A stretch of DNA of 64,000 nt from Caldimonas tepidiphila (GCF_003569765.1 NZ_QXMG01000016.1:1-64000); one strand, 5' to 3'. Shown: positions 8,706 to 18,225, counted from the first letter of the stretch. Numbers and translations are program-made. Notes: generated by a model from the sequence alone, not told the origin.

Positions 8706-9920
8706 TCAGCGGGCGCCAGGGAGGCCACCGGCGAATGCGACCCGCCCCTTGCCCTCGCGCTTGGCCGTGTACATCGCGCGATCCGCCGCGCCGAGCAGGG
8801 CCGTCGCCGACTCGCCGTCCTTCGGGTACATCGCGATCCCCACGCTGACGCCGATGGAGCGCCATGCCGGAGTAGCGCGCAGCTTGTGCAGGGACTCGAT
8901 CAGCCGCTGCGCGAGCCCCGCGAGCCGGTGCTCGTCGTCGGCGCCATCGACGACGAGCACCGCGAACTCGTCGCCGCCGAGGCGGGCCAGCACGTCCGAT
9001 TCCCGCACGGTCTTCCTCAGCTCCGCGGCCACGGCCTGCAGCAGGCGGTCCCCGGCCTCGTGCCCGTGCTCGTCGTTGACCTTCTTGAAACCGTCGAGGT
9101 CGAGGAACAGCAGCGCCAGCGGATGCCCGTTGCGTGCGGCGATCGCGAACTCGTGGTTCAGCTGCACGTCGAAATGGCGGCGGTTGTAGAGCGAGGTGAG
9201 CGGGCAGTGCGTCGCTTCCGCGGCCAGCCGGCTCACCAGGTCCATGTTCGCGCGCAGGCTGCCCGCCAACTGCGACAGCGCCATCGAGGCGAACAGCAGC
9301 AGCAGCAGCGCCCCGACGATCATCAGCTCCCGCGTGTTGCGGGCATCCTGCGCGAGACGGTACGAGATCGCGTCGCGCTCCCTCGCCAGCCCCGCGCTCA
9401 AGTCGCCGAGCAGGGTACGCAGGTCATCCATGTACGACAGGCCTTCGTCGCTCAGCACCAGTGCGAGCGCGGCCTCCCGGTTTCCCTGCTCGAACAGGGA
9501 AACGGTCTTCTCCAATTCCTCGAGCTTGAGCCTGACCAGCCGCTCGATCCAGGCGAGCCGCTCCTGCTCCGCAGGGTCGTGGCGCAGCAGGGATTGGAGC
9601 GCCGCGAGCTTGGGTCGGTGATCCTCCAGCGCCTCGTGATAGGGCTTCAGGTAGGACGGACGACCGGTGAGAAGAAAACCCCGCTGTCCCGTCTCCGCCT
9701 CGAGCAGGTCGATGCGCAATTCCTGGAGTCGCGGCAGAACCCGGTTGATCTCGTTCTGGCGCTCGATGAGGGAGATCGTGGTGCCGGAACGATAGACCGT
9801 CATCACGGTCACGCCCACCAGGGCCGCCAGCGCGATCAGCAGGTAAAGAGAATTTCCTCCCGGCGAGAAAAGGGCGGACAGATGCCGGCGTGTAGCAGCG
9901 AGGTTCATTTGTTTCGGCAT
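8706..9920 (-). CDS. Diguanylate cyclase with CHASE3 sensor domain
   Basis: This 404-residue membrane protein should make cyclic di-GMP from GTP. A membrane helix (about residues 24-44) precedes a CHASE3 periplasmic domain, marked by ETGQRGFLLTGRPSYL. A second helix (about 197-217) is followed by the GGDEF domain. The active-site GGDEF is intact near residues 314-318, and RESD five residues before it is a canonical RxxD product-inhibition site, so feedback control by c-di-GMP is expected. Two starts 12 bp apart are possible; neither has a clear Shine-Dalgarno. It converges with the exonuclease gene. Confidence 0.92.
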   Translation of the reverse strand: MPKQMNLAATRRHLSALFSPGGNSLYLLIALAALVGVTVMTVYRSGTTISLIERQNEINRVLPRLQELRIDLLEAETGQRGFLLTGRPSYLKPYHEALEDHRPKLAALQSLLRHDPAEQERLAWIERLVRLKLEELEKTVSLFEQGNREAALALVLSDEGLSYMDDLRTLLGDLSAGLARERDAISYRLAQDARNTRELMIVGALLLLLFASMALSQLAGSLRANMDLVSRLAAEATHCPLTSLYNRRHFDVQLNHEFAIAARNGHPLALLFLDLDGFKKVNDEHGHEAGDRLLQAVAAELRKTVRESDVLARLGGDEFAVLVVDGADDEHRLAGLAQRLIESLHKLRATPAWRSIGVSVGIAMYPKDGESATALLGAADRAMYTAKREGKGRVAFAGGLPGAR

Positions 9921-10266
9921 GAAAGAGAATCTTCATGCCGTGCGTATTCCGAGCAGGTGTTGCCGAACCGGATCTCCGGCCGTGCCGGACATCGATCACC
10001 TCATTCACGAAGCCCGCGGCTGGGAAGGGAATCCCGAGATTACATGCACGCGATCAGTGGAAAGTCTCCATGAAAACCCGGGGTATTTCCCCTGCGTGAT
10101 CGGGGGAGCCGTCTTTTCCTTCGGCCCGATCTCCCCTGCATGCGGGTTGCCGCAGCAGCGAGGGGTTCCGGCCGCGGGCCGGGAACGAGGCGTGCTCGCC
10201 CTCCCGGACGCGGCACCGGGCCGCGGACGAAAACCGTGGCCTGCGTGCCGCAGGAGGTGCCCGACC
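9921..10266. other. Intergenic region between divergent genes, no gene seen
   Basis: This 346-bp gap separates the diguanylate cyclase from the SDR gene. It must contain both promoters. An AGGAGG at about 10252 serves the SDR gene. I see no convincing open frame, repeat or terminator. Confidence 0.5.
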
Positions 10267-11274
10267 ATGCAAGTGACGCTCAAACCGCTCGAGCAGCAGA
10301 CGCTGGTGATCACCGGCGCGTCCAGCGGCATCGGCCTCGCGACGGCGCGCCACGCGGTCTCGCTCGGCGCCCGCGTCGTGATCGTGTCGCGCAGTCCCGC
10401 CGCGCTGGAGGCGATCGCGCGGGAGATCGATCCCGGCGGCAGGCAGGTGCTCGCGGCCGCGGCCGACGTCGGCCGCAGCGACGAGGTCGAGCGCGTCGCG
10501 CAGGCCGCCATCGAGCGCTTCGGCGGCTTCGACACCTGGGTCAACAACGCGGGCGTCGGCATCTGGGGCCGCCTCACGGAGGTGCCGGAAGACGAGCACC
10601 GCCGCCTGTTCGAGACCAATTTCTGGGGCATGGTGAACGGCTCGCTGGTTGCCGCCCGCCACCTGCGCGGCCGCGGCGGCGCAATCGTCAACGTCGGCAG
10701 CATCACCGGCGACCGCGCCTGGCCGCTGCAGGGCATGTACTGCGCCAGCAAGCACGCGATCAAGGGCTTCACCGAGACGCTGCGCGTCGAGCTGGAGCAG
10801 GAGTGCGCCGGCATCTCGATCACGCTGATCAAGCCGGCCGCCATCGGCACGCCGCTGCTGCAGCACGCGGCCAACTTCACCGGCCGGCGACTGCGGCTGC
10901 CGCCGCCGATCTACGCGCCCGAGGAGGCGGCGCACGCGATCTGCCACGCCGCGCAACACCCGGTGCGCGACGTCTACGTCGGCGGCTCCGGGCTGCTCGC
11001 GAGCACGGTGGGCCTGCACGCGCCGCGCGTGACCGACTGGATCAGCGAGGCGGCGCTGTTCGAGGCGCAGCTCGGACCGCAGGCCGTGCCGCCCACCCAG
11101 GGCAACCTGCACCGCCCGATGGCCGGCGGGCGGGAGCGCGGCGACGACTTCGGCCGCCCCCTGCAGTCGAGCTTCTACACGCGCGTGACGCTGCACCCCT
11201 CGGCGTGGAACCCGGTGCGCGGCCTCGGTGACCTCGCCGCGTCGCTGATGCCCGCGTCCCGGCGCCGCTACTGA
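10267..11274 (+). CDS. Short-chain dehydrogenase/reductase
   Basis: A 335-residue NAD(P)-dependent oxidoreductase. The Rossmann cofactor motif TGASSGIG lies near residues 17-24, NNAGVG near 95, and the catalytic Ser-Tyr-Lys set appears as GSITG and MYCASKHA. After the standard SDR core of about 250 residues comes a tail of about 80 residues with little similarity to classical members. Such extended SDRs without assigned substrate are common in Burkholderiales. An AGGAGG about 10 bases before 10267 fixes the start; the frame upstream is open but low quality. It is transcribed away from the diguanylate cyclase gene. Confidence 0.88.
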   Translation: MQVTLKPLEQQTLVITGASSGIGLATARHAVSLGARVVIVSRSPAALEAIAREIDPGGRQVLAAAADVGRSDEVERVAQAAIERFGGFDTWVNNAGVGIWGRLTEVPEDEHRRLFETNFWGMVNGSLVAARHLRGRGGAIVNVGSITGDRAWPLQGMYCASKHAIKGFTETLRVELEQECAGISITLIKPAAIGTPLLQHAANFTGRRLRLPPPIYAPEEAAHAICHAAQHPVRDVYVGGSGLLASTVGLHAPRVTDWISEAALFEAQLGPQAVPPTQGNLHRPMAGGRERGDDFGRPLQSSFYTRVTLHPSAWNPVRGLGDLAASLMPASRRRY

Positions 11275-11299
11275 GGCGGCCCGCCCCCGCGACTCCCGG

Positions 11300-11869
11300 C
11301 TACTTGCGGCGCGGCGACTCCTGTGCGCGCCATTTCTCGTAGGCCGTGTAGATCCAGCAGGCCAGCACCAGCCCGATCGGCACCGCGATGAGCCCCGAGG
11401 TCTCGCGCTCCACGCCGAGCAGCAGGTGCAGGAAGCGCGCGACCGCGGAGACGCTCGCCAGGAAGAAGAAGCCGGCGAGGTAGGCGCTCGCGAGGAAGGC
11501 GAGGCTCCTGGCCAGCTCCTGCAGCTGGCGCATGCGCCCGCTCTTCAGCACCCCGTGCACCGCGAGCGCGACGAGCGCGAACAGGAAGAGCACCACCCAC
11601 AGCTCGTTCGCCTCCTTGCGGCGTTCGGCCACATCGTCCGGCGCGTACTCGCGCGCCGGGACCACGCCGTGCGCCGACAGCGCCGCCACCGCGACGCCGG
11701 CCGGGCGCAGGGCGCGCGCGGGCGGCGCAATCACCGGCCGGGCGCGGGGAGCGGGGCGCCGCCCCTGCGGCCGTCCCGGTGCCGCGGGCTGCTGCGGCTT
11801 CCGATCCTCGATCAGGACGGTCCGTCCACGCGGCACGTCCCGACGGCGATGCGCTGTACTGCTGCTCAT
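11300..11869 (-). CDS. Hypothetical membrane protein
   Basis: A 189-residue protein with a basic, Pro/Ala-rich cytoplasmic N-terminal region of about 85 residues and three hydrophobic helices in the second half (ELWVVLFLFALVALAVHG, then FLASAYLAGFFFLASVSAV, then GLIAVPIGLVLACWIYTAY). I do not recognise the family. The start at 11869 has GGAGG about 9 bases upstream; the frame is open for another 350 bases but that extension is Arg/Pro-rich and overlaps no sensible motif. It converges with the SDR gene. Confidence 0.7.
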   Translation of the reverse strand: MSSSTAHRRRDVPRGRTVLIEDRKPQQPAAPGRPQGRRPAPRARPVIAPPARALRPAGVAVAALSAHGVVPAREYAPDDVAERRKEANELWVVLFLFALVALAVHGVLKSGRMRQLQELARSLAFLASAYLAGFFFLASVSAVARFLHLLLGVERETSGLIAVPIGLVLACWIYTAYEKWRAQESPRRK

Positions 11870-12140
11870 GCGTCTGCCTCCGTTCTGCCCGGCACCGCTC
11901 GCGCGCCTTCCGGGCTCGGGGGGACCTCCGCCATGGGGAGGCCCCCGCCTCAGGAGAGCGCATCTGCGGCGCCGGCACAAGCCCATGCCGCCCACTGTCG
12001 CGGGCCATCCGGCGCGCCACAAGCTCCACCCATGAGAGCGAGGGGGGCGATGGCGGCGGCCGGCGCCGCGGATAGCAGAGGAAACCCTGAGCGGGCGCGC
12101 AGGGGCGTACGGCCCGTGCGGGAGGGAGGCGGCCGCGTCC

Positions 12141-13178
12141 TCAGCCGCCGGCCGTCCCGGCCGGGGCAGGGCGCGGGTGCAGCCGGATCTCGCGAGCGCG
12201 CAGCTGCCCGCAGCCGGCATCCACGTCCTGCCCGGCCGACTGGCGCAGCTTGGTCAGCACGCCGCGGCGGTGCAGCCGCCGCGCGATCTCGGCCGCCCGC
12301 TCCCAGGAGGGGCGGCGGAACTCCAGCTCGGGCACCGAGTTGTACGGGATCATGTTCATCAGCGCGTACTTGCCGTGCAGCAGCCGCACGATGCCCTCGA
12401 GCTCCTCGTCGCCGTCGTTGACGCCGTCGATCAGCGTCCACTGGTACTGGATCGGGTAGCCGGTGGCAAGCGCATAGCGCTCGCCCAGCTCGACCAGCTC
12501 CTCGGGGGCGATGCGCGGCGCGCGCGGCAGCAGCTTCGCGCGCAGCTCGGCGCGGGTCGAGTGCAGCGACAGCGCCAGCGCCGGCTTCACCGGCCCCTGC
12601 GGCAGCCGCTCGAACACGCGCGCGTCGCCGACGGTCGAGAACACCAGGTTCTTGTGCCCGATGCCGCCCGCGGTGCCGAGCAGCTCGATCGCCTCGAGCA
12701 CGTTGTCGAGGTTGTGGGCCGGCTCGCCCATGCCCATGAAGACGACCTTCTTCACCGTGCGCTGCGCGCGCGCCAGCGCCACCTGCGCGACGATCTCGGC
12801 GCTGCCGAGCTGGCGCAGCAGGCCGCTGCGCCCGGTCATGCAGAACACGCAGCCCACCGCGCAGCCCAGCTGCGTCGACACGCACAGCCCCTCGCGTGGC
12901 AACAGCACGCTCTCGACCGTCTGGCCGTCGGCCAGCTCCACCAGCAGCCGCGCCGAGCCGTCCTCGCCCGGATGCTGCGAGCGCAGCCGCGCCAGCCCCC
13001 GCAGCTCGTCGGCGAGCGCGGGCAGCGTCTCGCGCAGCTCCAGCGGCAGGAAGTCCTCGGGGCGGCGGCGGCCGCTGTCCTGCGGCAGGGCCTGGGCCCA
13101 CAGCCGCAGCACGCGCTGCTCGTGCACGGGTTTGGCGCCTGCCGCTCGCAGGCGCTGTCGGATCTGTTCAATGCGCAT
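12141..13178 (-). CDS. RlmN/Cfr-family radical SAM RNA methyltransferase
   Basis: A 345-residue radical SAM enzyme of the family that methylates adenosine C2 or C8 in 23S rRNA and tRNA. The iron-sulfur cluster cysteines CxxxCxxC are C106, C110 and C113; the SAM-binding GMGEP follows near residue 149. The C-terminal methyl-carrying cysteine is present in DAGCGQLR (C323). Burkholderiales usually carry a canonical rlmN next to ndk and hisS. This copy is not in that context and begins differently, so it is probably a second paralog with an unknown RNA target. Confidence 0.85.
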   Translation of the reverse strand: MRIEQIRQRLRAAGAKPVHEQRVLRLWAQALPQDSGRRRPEDFLPLELRETLPALADELRGLARLRSQHPGEDGSARLLVELADGQTVESVLLPREGLCVSTQLGCAVGCVFCMTGRSGLLRQLGSAEIVAQVALARAQRTVKKVVFMGMGEPAHNLDNVLEAIELLGTAGGIGHKNLVFSTVGDARVFERLPQGPVKPALALSLHSTRAELRAKLLPRAPRIAPEELVELGERYALATGYPIQYQWTLIDGVNDGDEELEGIVRLLHGKYALMNMIPYNSVPELEFRRPSWERAAEIARRLHRRGVLTKLRQSAGQDVDAGCGQLRAREIRLHPRPAPAGTAGG

Positions 13179-13331
13179 CGGTGGTGGGACTCGGGTGCCG
13201 GCGCCACGCCCGGCGCCGGCCGGCCGCGGGGGCCGAGGCGCGCAGTGTAGGCAAGCCCGCGCGCCGCATTGCGCGGCGGGGGCAAGCGGGGCGCGACGTT
13301 CGCCGCGCAGACGGCCCGCGCGTGCGCCGCG

Positions 13332-15029
13332 TCACGCCTGCGGCGGCGCCGGATAGGCGGGCAGCGTGCTCAGCCGCGTGTCCTCGACCGGCGCGCCGAC
13401 CGTGAAGGCGTAGAAGCACTGCCAGTCGCGCGACGCGAGGCCGAAGACCTCGTGGACCGGGTCGTCGAAGAAGCAGCCGATGCCGGTGCCGCGCACGCCG
13501 GCCTCCTCGGCCTCCAGGTAGAGCAGCTGGCCGACCAGGCCCGCCTCCCAGAACAGGTGCCGGTAGAAGCCCGCGCCCCGCGCGGCGATGCTCTGCAGGT
13601 AGTCGGCCAGCATCGCGACGCTGAAGGCGCCGTCGCCCGCGATCTCCTGCCGGCAGGCGACGGTGGCCGCCTTCGCGCGGCAGTCGCCCGCCTCCAGCAG
13701 GTACAGGTCCAGCCCCGGCGGGCAGCCGGGCGGGCGCTGCCACCGCAGGCCGGGGCGCATCGCCGAGCGCAATCGCGCGGTCTGCGAAGGGTCGCGCACC
13801 AGCGCGTAGAGACCCGGCTCGATCCCCTCCACCCGGTGCACGAACAGCCCGAGGTGGATGCGGGGCCGCCAGGACAGCGCGTCCCACGGCGGGGCGCTGC
13901 GATCGCCCTGCGGCACGAGCCGCGCCAGCATGCGGAAGAACGCCGCCGCGGGGATCGGGGTCGCGCCGTCCATCGCCACCGCGCTGCGGCGGCCGAGGAT
14001 CGCCCGCTCCGCGCTCAGCCGGCCCTCGCGCACCGGCGGGTCGAACAGCGCTTCCTCGGCCGGGAAGCCGCACGCGTCCTCGTCCCCGGCCGCCCGCATC
14101 GGGGCGCTCGCCGCGGCGACCTCGTCGATCACCGGCCAGTCGAAGGTGTGGCGCGGGCTCAGCCGGTTCGCGCGGCCCTGCCAGATCGAGGGCGGCGGCA
14201 AGCCGCCCAGGGACGGGCAGGTATCGACACGCGGCCCCACCCACGCGAGCAGCTCGAAGTCCTCGCGCTCCGCGCCTGCGAAATCCGCGTCGCGGTCGAG
14301 CCCGAGCAGCCGCGGCCCGAGCCCCGCGCCGTCCCCGGCGAGCCGCAGTCCCCAGCCGAGCGCCGCCGCCGCGAGCCGCAGCGCGCCCAGCGCGTGCCCG
14401 GTGTCGAGCTGGCTGTAGCGGAAGGCGCGCTCGCCGTACTTCCACGCCTCGCGCCAGTGGATCGACGTCAGGCCGACCAGGAAGCCGCCTGCCGGCAGCG
14501 CCTGCGCGAGCGCCGCGCCGGCGGCAGGGTCGAACTCCGCGCGGCACTCCAGCCCGTGCTCCTGCGGCGCGTAGTGGTGCAGCGCGGCTCGGTCGAGGAC
14601 GCCGTTGAGCGGGGGCAGCAGCAGATAGCCTTCGGTGGGGTGCAGGTTGCCGCTCGACGGGTTGGCCCGCAGCGCCCAGCGCGTGCCCTGGAAGGACTTC
14701 CATGCGGTCAGCGACAGCGCGAGCCGCAGGAACAGCGAGAGGCTGCCGGCTTCCAGCGGCGCCGGCGCCACGACGCCCGGGACGTAAAGCTGCCAGTAGG
14801 GCAGCGACCGGCCCTCGGCGGGCAGCGGCAGAGGCAGCAGCGGCGCGCCGTCGAAGCGGCGGAAGGGATTCGGCTGCGTCGCCCAGTCCATCCGCGGCGA
14901 GGACGCGGCGTAGCGGTGGAAGTGGTGCTTGGTGCGCTCGTGGTAGGCCACCACCGTCAATTCGGCCGCGGCCTCGTCCGGCGGCGGTGCCGGTGGCGGC
15001 GCCTCGTCCTGCCTTGCGCTGCGGGTCAT
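13332..15029 (-). CDS. SagB/ThcOx-type nitroreductase-fold dehydrogenase
   Basis: A 565-residue protein made of two tandem nitroreductase-fold halves. The first carries RANPSSGNLHPTEGYL near residue 125; the second carries ILGRRSAVAMDG near residue 350. SagB/ThcOx enzymes are FMN-dependent and oxidise azolines to azoles in ribosomal peptide maturation, but double-domain proteins like this also occur without peptide clusters. No YcaO cyclodehydratase or precursor peptide is visible nearby, so the substrate is unknown. GGAGG about 7 bases before 15029 supports that start over an ATG 48 bp upstream. Confidence 0.8.
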   Translation of the reverse strand: MTRSARQDEAPPPAPPPDEAAAELTVVAYHERTKHHFHRYAASSPRMDWATQPNPFRRFDGAPLLPLPLPAEGRSLPYWQLYVPGVVAPAPLEAGSLSLFLRLALSLTAWKSFQGTRWALRANPSSGNLHPTEGYLLLPPLNGVLDRAALHHYAPQEHGLECRAEFDPAAGAALAQALPAGGFLVGLTSIHWREAWKYGERAFRYSQLDTGHALGALRLAAAALGWGLRLAGDGAGLGPRLLGLDRDADFAGAEREDFELLAWVGPRVDTCPSLGGLPPPSIWQGRANRLSPRHTFDWPVIDEVAAASAPMRAAGDEDACGFPAEEALFDPPVREGRLSAERAILGRRSAVAMDGATPIPAAAFFRMLARLVPQGDRSAPPWDALSWRPRIHLGLFVHRVEGIEPGLYALVRDPSQTARLRSAMRPGLRWQRPPGCPPGLDLYLLEAGDCRAKAATVACRQEIAGDGAFSVAMLADYLQSIAARGAGFYRHLFWEAGLVGQLLYLEAEEAGVRGTGIGCFFDDPVHEVFGLASRDWQCFYAFTVGAPVEDTRLSTLPAYPAPPQA

Positions 15030-15310
15030 GCATTTCCTCCGGGAAGCGGGCACCGTCGGCGCCTGCGCTCGGACCATCTTCCGCGTGCCGGGGCGCCCCT
15101 CGCAAGCGTGCGGGATCGCGGCCGTCCCGGAGCGGTCGCGCCGCCCACGGGCATGCGCGTTGCCGCCATGCCTGTCGTCCGCCCGAAGGGCCGGGCGGCC
15201 AGGGAGCAGCGGATGCGGACTCGATCGACAGCGGGGCAGGGCCGGCGGCAGTGCGGAAGAGGGCGTCGCCGGCCTGCGGGACGACGGGGGCCCGCGCGGC
15301 CCCTTGCGGG

Positions 15311-15835
15311 ATGAGTGCGCCGATGCCTGCGGCCGGCTCCGCGCTCGCGGCGCTGTTCGCCGCGCCGATGCGACCGGGCCGCGTGGCGTGGATCGGGCTG
15401 CGACCGGCGCGCCGGGAGCCGGTGCACCCGGTCGAGGAGGCTCTCGCGGTGGCCGGGCAGGGCCTGGAGGGCGACCGCTACCGTACGCGCAGCGAGGGCG
15501 CCCGCCAGGTCACGCTGGTCGCCGCCGAGCACCTTGCCGCGATCGCAGCCTACCTCGGCCTCGAGCGGCTCGACCCGGCGCTGCTGCGGCGCAACGTCGT
15601 GACCACCGGCGTCAACCTGCTGGCGCTCAAGGGCCGGCGCTTCGAGCTCGGCGGCGCGCTGCTCGAGTACAGCGGTGAATGCCACCCCTGCTCGCGCATG
15701 GAGGAGACGCTGGGCCCCGGTGGCTACAACGCCGTTCGCGGGCATGGCGGCATCACCGCCCGGGTGCTGCGCGGCGGGACGGTGCGGGTCGGAGACGCGC
15801 TGCGCCTTGCCGACGCCGCGCAGCCGCCGGCTTGA
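15311..15835 (+). CDS. MOSC domain protein
   Basis: A 174-residue MOSC domain protein, the fold found at the C-terminus of molybdenum cofactor sulfurases and in YiiM-type reductases. It retains the conserved cysteine region YSGECHPCSRMEE and the RRNVVTTGVNL signature. Members bind molybdenum cofactor or carry sulfur, so a role in detoxification by molybdoenzymes is likely but the substrate cannot be read. The ATG at 15311 was chosen because the MOSC core starts soon after; a second ATG lies four codons later. It is followed 80 bp later by msrB. Confidence 0.85.
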   Translation: MSAPMPAAGSALAALFAAPMRPGRVAWIGLRPARREPVHPVEEALAVAGQGLEGDRYRTRSEGARQVTLVAAEHLAAIAAYLGLERLDPALLRRNVVTTGVNLLALKGRRFELGGALLEYSGECHPCSRMEETLGPGGYNAVRGHGGITARVLRGGTVRVGDALRLADAAQPPA

Positions 15836-15915
15836 CGCACGACAATGGGGCGAGCGGGGACACCTTGCCCCGGTCGACGGTTTCGCGGGCCGCGTGCCCG
15901 CAGGAGAAGGAAACG

Positions 15916-16335
15916 ATGGACAAGCTGAGATTGAGCGAGGACGAATGGCGGCGGCGGCTGACCGCCGAGGAGTACCGCGTGCTGCGCCAGCACGGTACCG
16001 AGGCGCCTTGGAGCGGCTGCTTCCTGGGCACCTCCGAGCCGGGCACCTACGTCTGCGCGGCGTGTGGCAACCCGCTGTTCCCGTCCGGCGAGAAGTTCGA
16101 GTCCGGCACCGGCTGGCCCTCCTTCACCCGCCCCGTGTCCGGCGAGGCGCTGACCGAGGTGGAGGACCGCTCCTACGGCATGGTGCGCACCGAGGTGCGC
16201 TGCGGCCGCTGCGACAGCCACCTCGGCCACGTCTTCCCCGACGGGCCGCCGCCGACCGGCCTGCGCTACTGCATCAACTCCGTCGCGGTGCGCCACCTGG
16301 CCGAAGGCGAGCCGGTGCGCCTGGTCGAGGCCTGA
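15916..16335 (+). CDS. msrB: Peptide methionine-R-sulfoxide reductase
   Basis: A 139-residue repair enzyme that reduces the R-epimer of methionine sulfoxide in proteins, using thioredoxin. Structural zinc ligands are C47/C50 and C96/C99; the catalytic cysteine is C119 in RYCINSVA. The signature GTGWPSF is intact. The length is typical of cytoplasmic MsrB. GGAGAAGGAAA directly precedes the ATG at 15916. The thioredoxin at 4367 or a housekeeping one could supply electrons. Confidence 0.95.
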   Translation: MDKLRLSEDEWRRRLTAEEYRVLRQHGTEAPWSGCFLGTSEPGTYVCAACGNPLFPSGEKFESGTGWPSFTRPVSGEALTEVEDRSYGMVRTEVRCGRCDSHLGHVFPDGPPPTGLRYCINSVAVRHLAEGEPVRLVEA

Positions 16336-16489
16336 GCGTTGCGGCCGGGGCGGTGGCGGCGAGCCGCAGGCGCGGGCCCCGGCCGGCGCCGTCGGAAACC
16401 GCGGCTGAGCGGGGGTGGCTTCCGCTGCTGCACCGGGCAGCTCCATGTCGCGGCGCCGGGTGCAGCGCCGCTGCGGTCATGATGGCGGC

Positions 16490-16732
16490 ATGAACACTCC
16501 TCAGCCTCGCAATCCGCTGCACGGCCTCACCCTCGAGGCCATGCTCGCCGAGCTCGTCGCACATTTCGGCTGGTCCGGGCTTGGCGAACGCATCCCGATC
16601 CGCTGCTTCACCCATGACCCGAGCATCAGTTCGAGCCTGAGGTTCCTGCGCCGCACGCCCTGGGCACGCGAGAAGGTGGAAAGTCTTTACCTCTTCATGC
16701 TGCGCGAGCGGGCGCGCCGCCTGCGCGACTGA
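16490..16732 (+). CDS. VF530-family DNA-binding protein
   Basis: An 80-residue protein of the VF530 (DUF2132) family. It has the family pattern NPLHGLTLE at residues 8-16, then LVAHFGWSGLGERIPIRCF and the basic C-terminal region. The prototype from Vibrio fischeri is a small helical protein annotated as DNA-binding from structure; its role is unknown. No strong Shine-Dalgarno is seen. Confidence 0.85.
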   Translation: MNTPQPRNPLHGLTLEAMLAELVAHFGWSGLGERIPIRCFTHDPSISSSLRFLRRTPWAREKVESLYLFMLRERARRLRD

Positions 16733-16977
16733 GGCCGGGCGTGGGCCGCCCGGCTGCCCGCACCTCCTGCTCCACACGATCGGACCTGCAAGGACGTGAG
16801 CGCCGCACGCGAGCTGCGCACCCGCCCGCGCCCCCGGGTCCACGCGCCACGTCCGGCACTCCGGCAGTGGAGAGCCGCCACCCGGCCCGGCCCCCTGCAG
16901 GCAGGCGCCCCGAGCCGCGCAGCCTCGGCACGGCAAATGCCTCGAATGCGGCAGCGCCGGCACTGCGCCAGCGCTGC

Positions 16978-18099
16978 ATGACGCAAGCGAAAGGAACGAT
17001 GGACTGGCGTGTCACCCTCCCGAACCTGTTCGCCCGAGCCGACGCGCTGCACGACCGTGCGCAAGCGCGGCTCGCCCTGCTGCGGCCCTCGCATCGGAGC
17101 GCCTTCATCGTTCCCTACATCGGCTTCGGTACGCCGCAGCGCCTGCTTGTCAGCGGCCGCGTGCTGCGCGGCCGGCCGATGCTGCCGGCGCTCCCAGGGG
17201 ACACCGGGCTGCGCAACCTGCTGCGCTTCTACCGCCAGATGGCCTCGCACGAGATGCCGGGCGCGCGCATGACGGTCGCCTTCGGCGGCACCGAGCAGCA
17301 GGTCGTCGCCGACGAGGAGGGCTACTTCCATGCCGAGATCGAGCCGGCCTCGCCGCTGCCGCCCGGCCCCTGGCAGCAGGTCGCGCTGCGGCTCGAGCAG
17401 CCCGAGGCGCATGGCGTCGCGCAGGTGCGGGTGCCGCCTGCGACGGCTCGCTTCGGCATCATCAGCGACATCGACGACACCGTCGTCTGGACCCATGCGT
17501 CGCGACGGCTGAAGATGCTGCTGACGGTGGCGCGCGGCAACCCGCACACGCGTCGGCCGCTGGCCGGCGTCGGCGCGCTGTACCGTGCCTTGCAGGCCGG
17601 CGCCGGCGGCAACGAGTGCAACCCGATCTTCTACGTCTCCAGCAGCCCGTGGAACCTCTACCCGCCGCTGCTCGAGTTCCTGGATCTGCAGCGCATCCCG
17701 ACCGGGCCGCTGCTGTTGAAGGACTTCGGCGACCACACGCTGTTCGCGCTGCGCGACCACCACACCCACAAGCTCGCGAGCATCGAGCGCATCCTGGAGA
17801 TCCATCCCTCGCTGCCCTTCGTGCTGATCGGCGACAGCGGCGAGCAGGACCCGGAGATCTACCGCGAGGTGGTGCACCGCTACCCGCAGCGCGTGCGCGC
17901 GATCTACATCCGTCAGGTCGCCCCGGACGCGGCGCGCCTCGCGGCGCTCGATCGGCTGATCGGCGAGGTGAGCGAGAGCGGCGCACAGCTCGTGCTGGTG
18001 CCGGACAGCGAGTTCGCGGCCGCGCATGCCGCCGCGGAGGGGCTGATCGATCCGGCGCGCCTGACCGAAGTGCGCGCCGAGACGCGCGCGCAGGCCTGA
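16978..18099 (+). CDS. APP1-like phosphatidate phosphatase (DUF2183)
   Basis: A 373-residue protein with the DUF2183/APP1 catalytic domain, which in yeast dephosphorylates phosphatidate to diacylglycerol. The HAD-type nucleophile motif DIDDT is at residues 164-168, and YVSSSPWNLY and IGDSGEQDPEIY follow as the other phosphatase motifs. The first 150 residues form an immunoglobulin-like accessory region seen in other bacterial homologues. Two starts are possible, 16978 and 16999; the latter has AAGGAA but only 2 bases away, so I keep the former. Confidence 0.85.
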   Translation: MTQAKGTMDWRVTLPNLFARADALHDRAQARLALLRPSHRSAFIVPYIGFGTPQRLLVSGRVLRGRPMLPALPGDTGLRNLLRFYRQMASHEMPGARMTVAFGGTEQQVVADEEGYFHAEIEPASPLPPGPWQQVALRLEQPEAHGVAQVRVPPATARFGIISDIDDTVVWTHASRRLKMLLTVARGNPHTRRPLAGVGALYRALQAGAGGNECNPIFYVSSSPWNLYPPLLEFLDLQRIPTGPLLLKDFGDHTLFALRDHHTHKLASIERILEIHPSLPFVLIGDSGEQDPEIYREVVHRYPQRVRAIYIRQVAPDAARLAALDRLIGEVSESGAQLVLVPDSEFAAAHAAAEGLIDPARLTEVRAETRAQA

Positions 18100-18168
18100 C
18101 GCGGAACCCGCGCCCGGCCCTGCCGCCCCGGCCATCGCTCCCGTCCCCGGCAATTCCTCCCGCCAGGG

Positions 18169-18203
18169 AAAAAAGCCGTCCCCGGCCTGCGCCGGAAGAC
18201 GGC
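18169..18203 (-). terminator. Rho-independent terminator of the Gly-rich protein gene
   Basis: Read on the minus strand, GCCGTC (18203-18198) pairs with GACGGC (18180-18175), with an inner CCGG/CCGG pairing, and is followed by six T residues. It begins 23 bp after the stop of the gene ending at 18226. Confidence 0.85.
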
Positions 18204-18225
18204 CGCGCCGTGGCCGTTCGGTCGC

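Noticed and set aside
13332-15029. A thiazole/oxazole peptide biosynthetic cluster around the SagB-like gene
   Set aside because: Neighbours are RlmN-like, MOSC and MsrB; no cyclodehydratase or peptide precursor was found within several kb.
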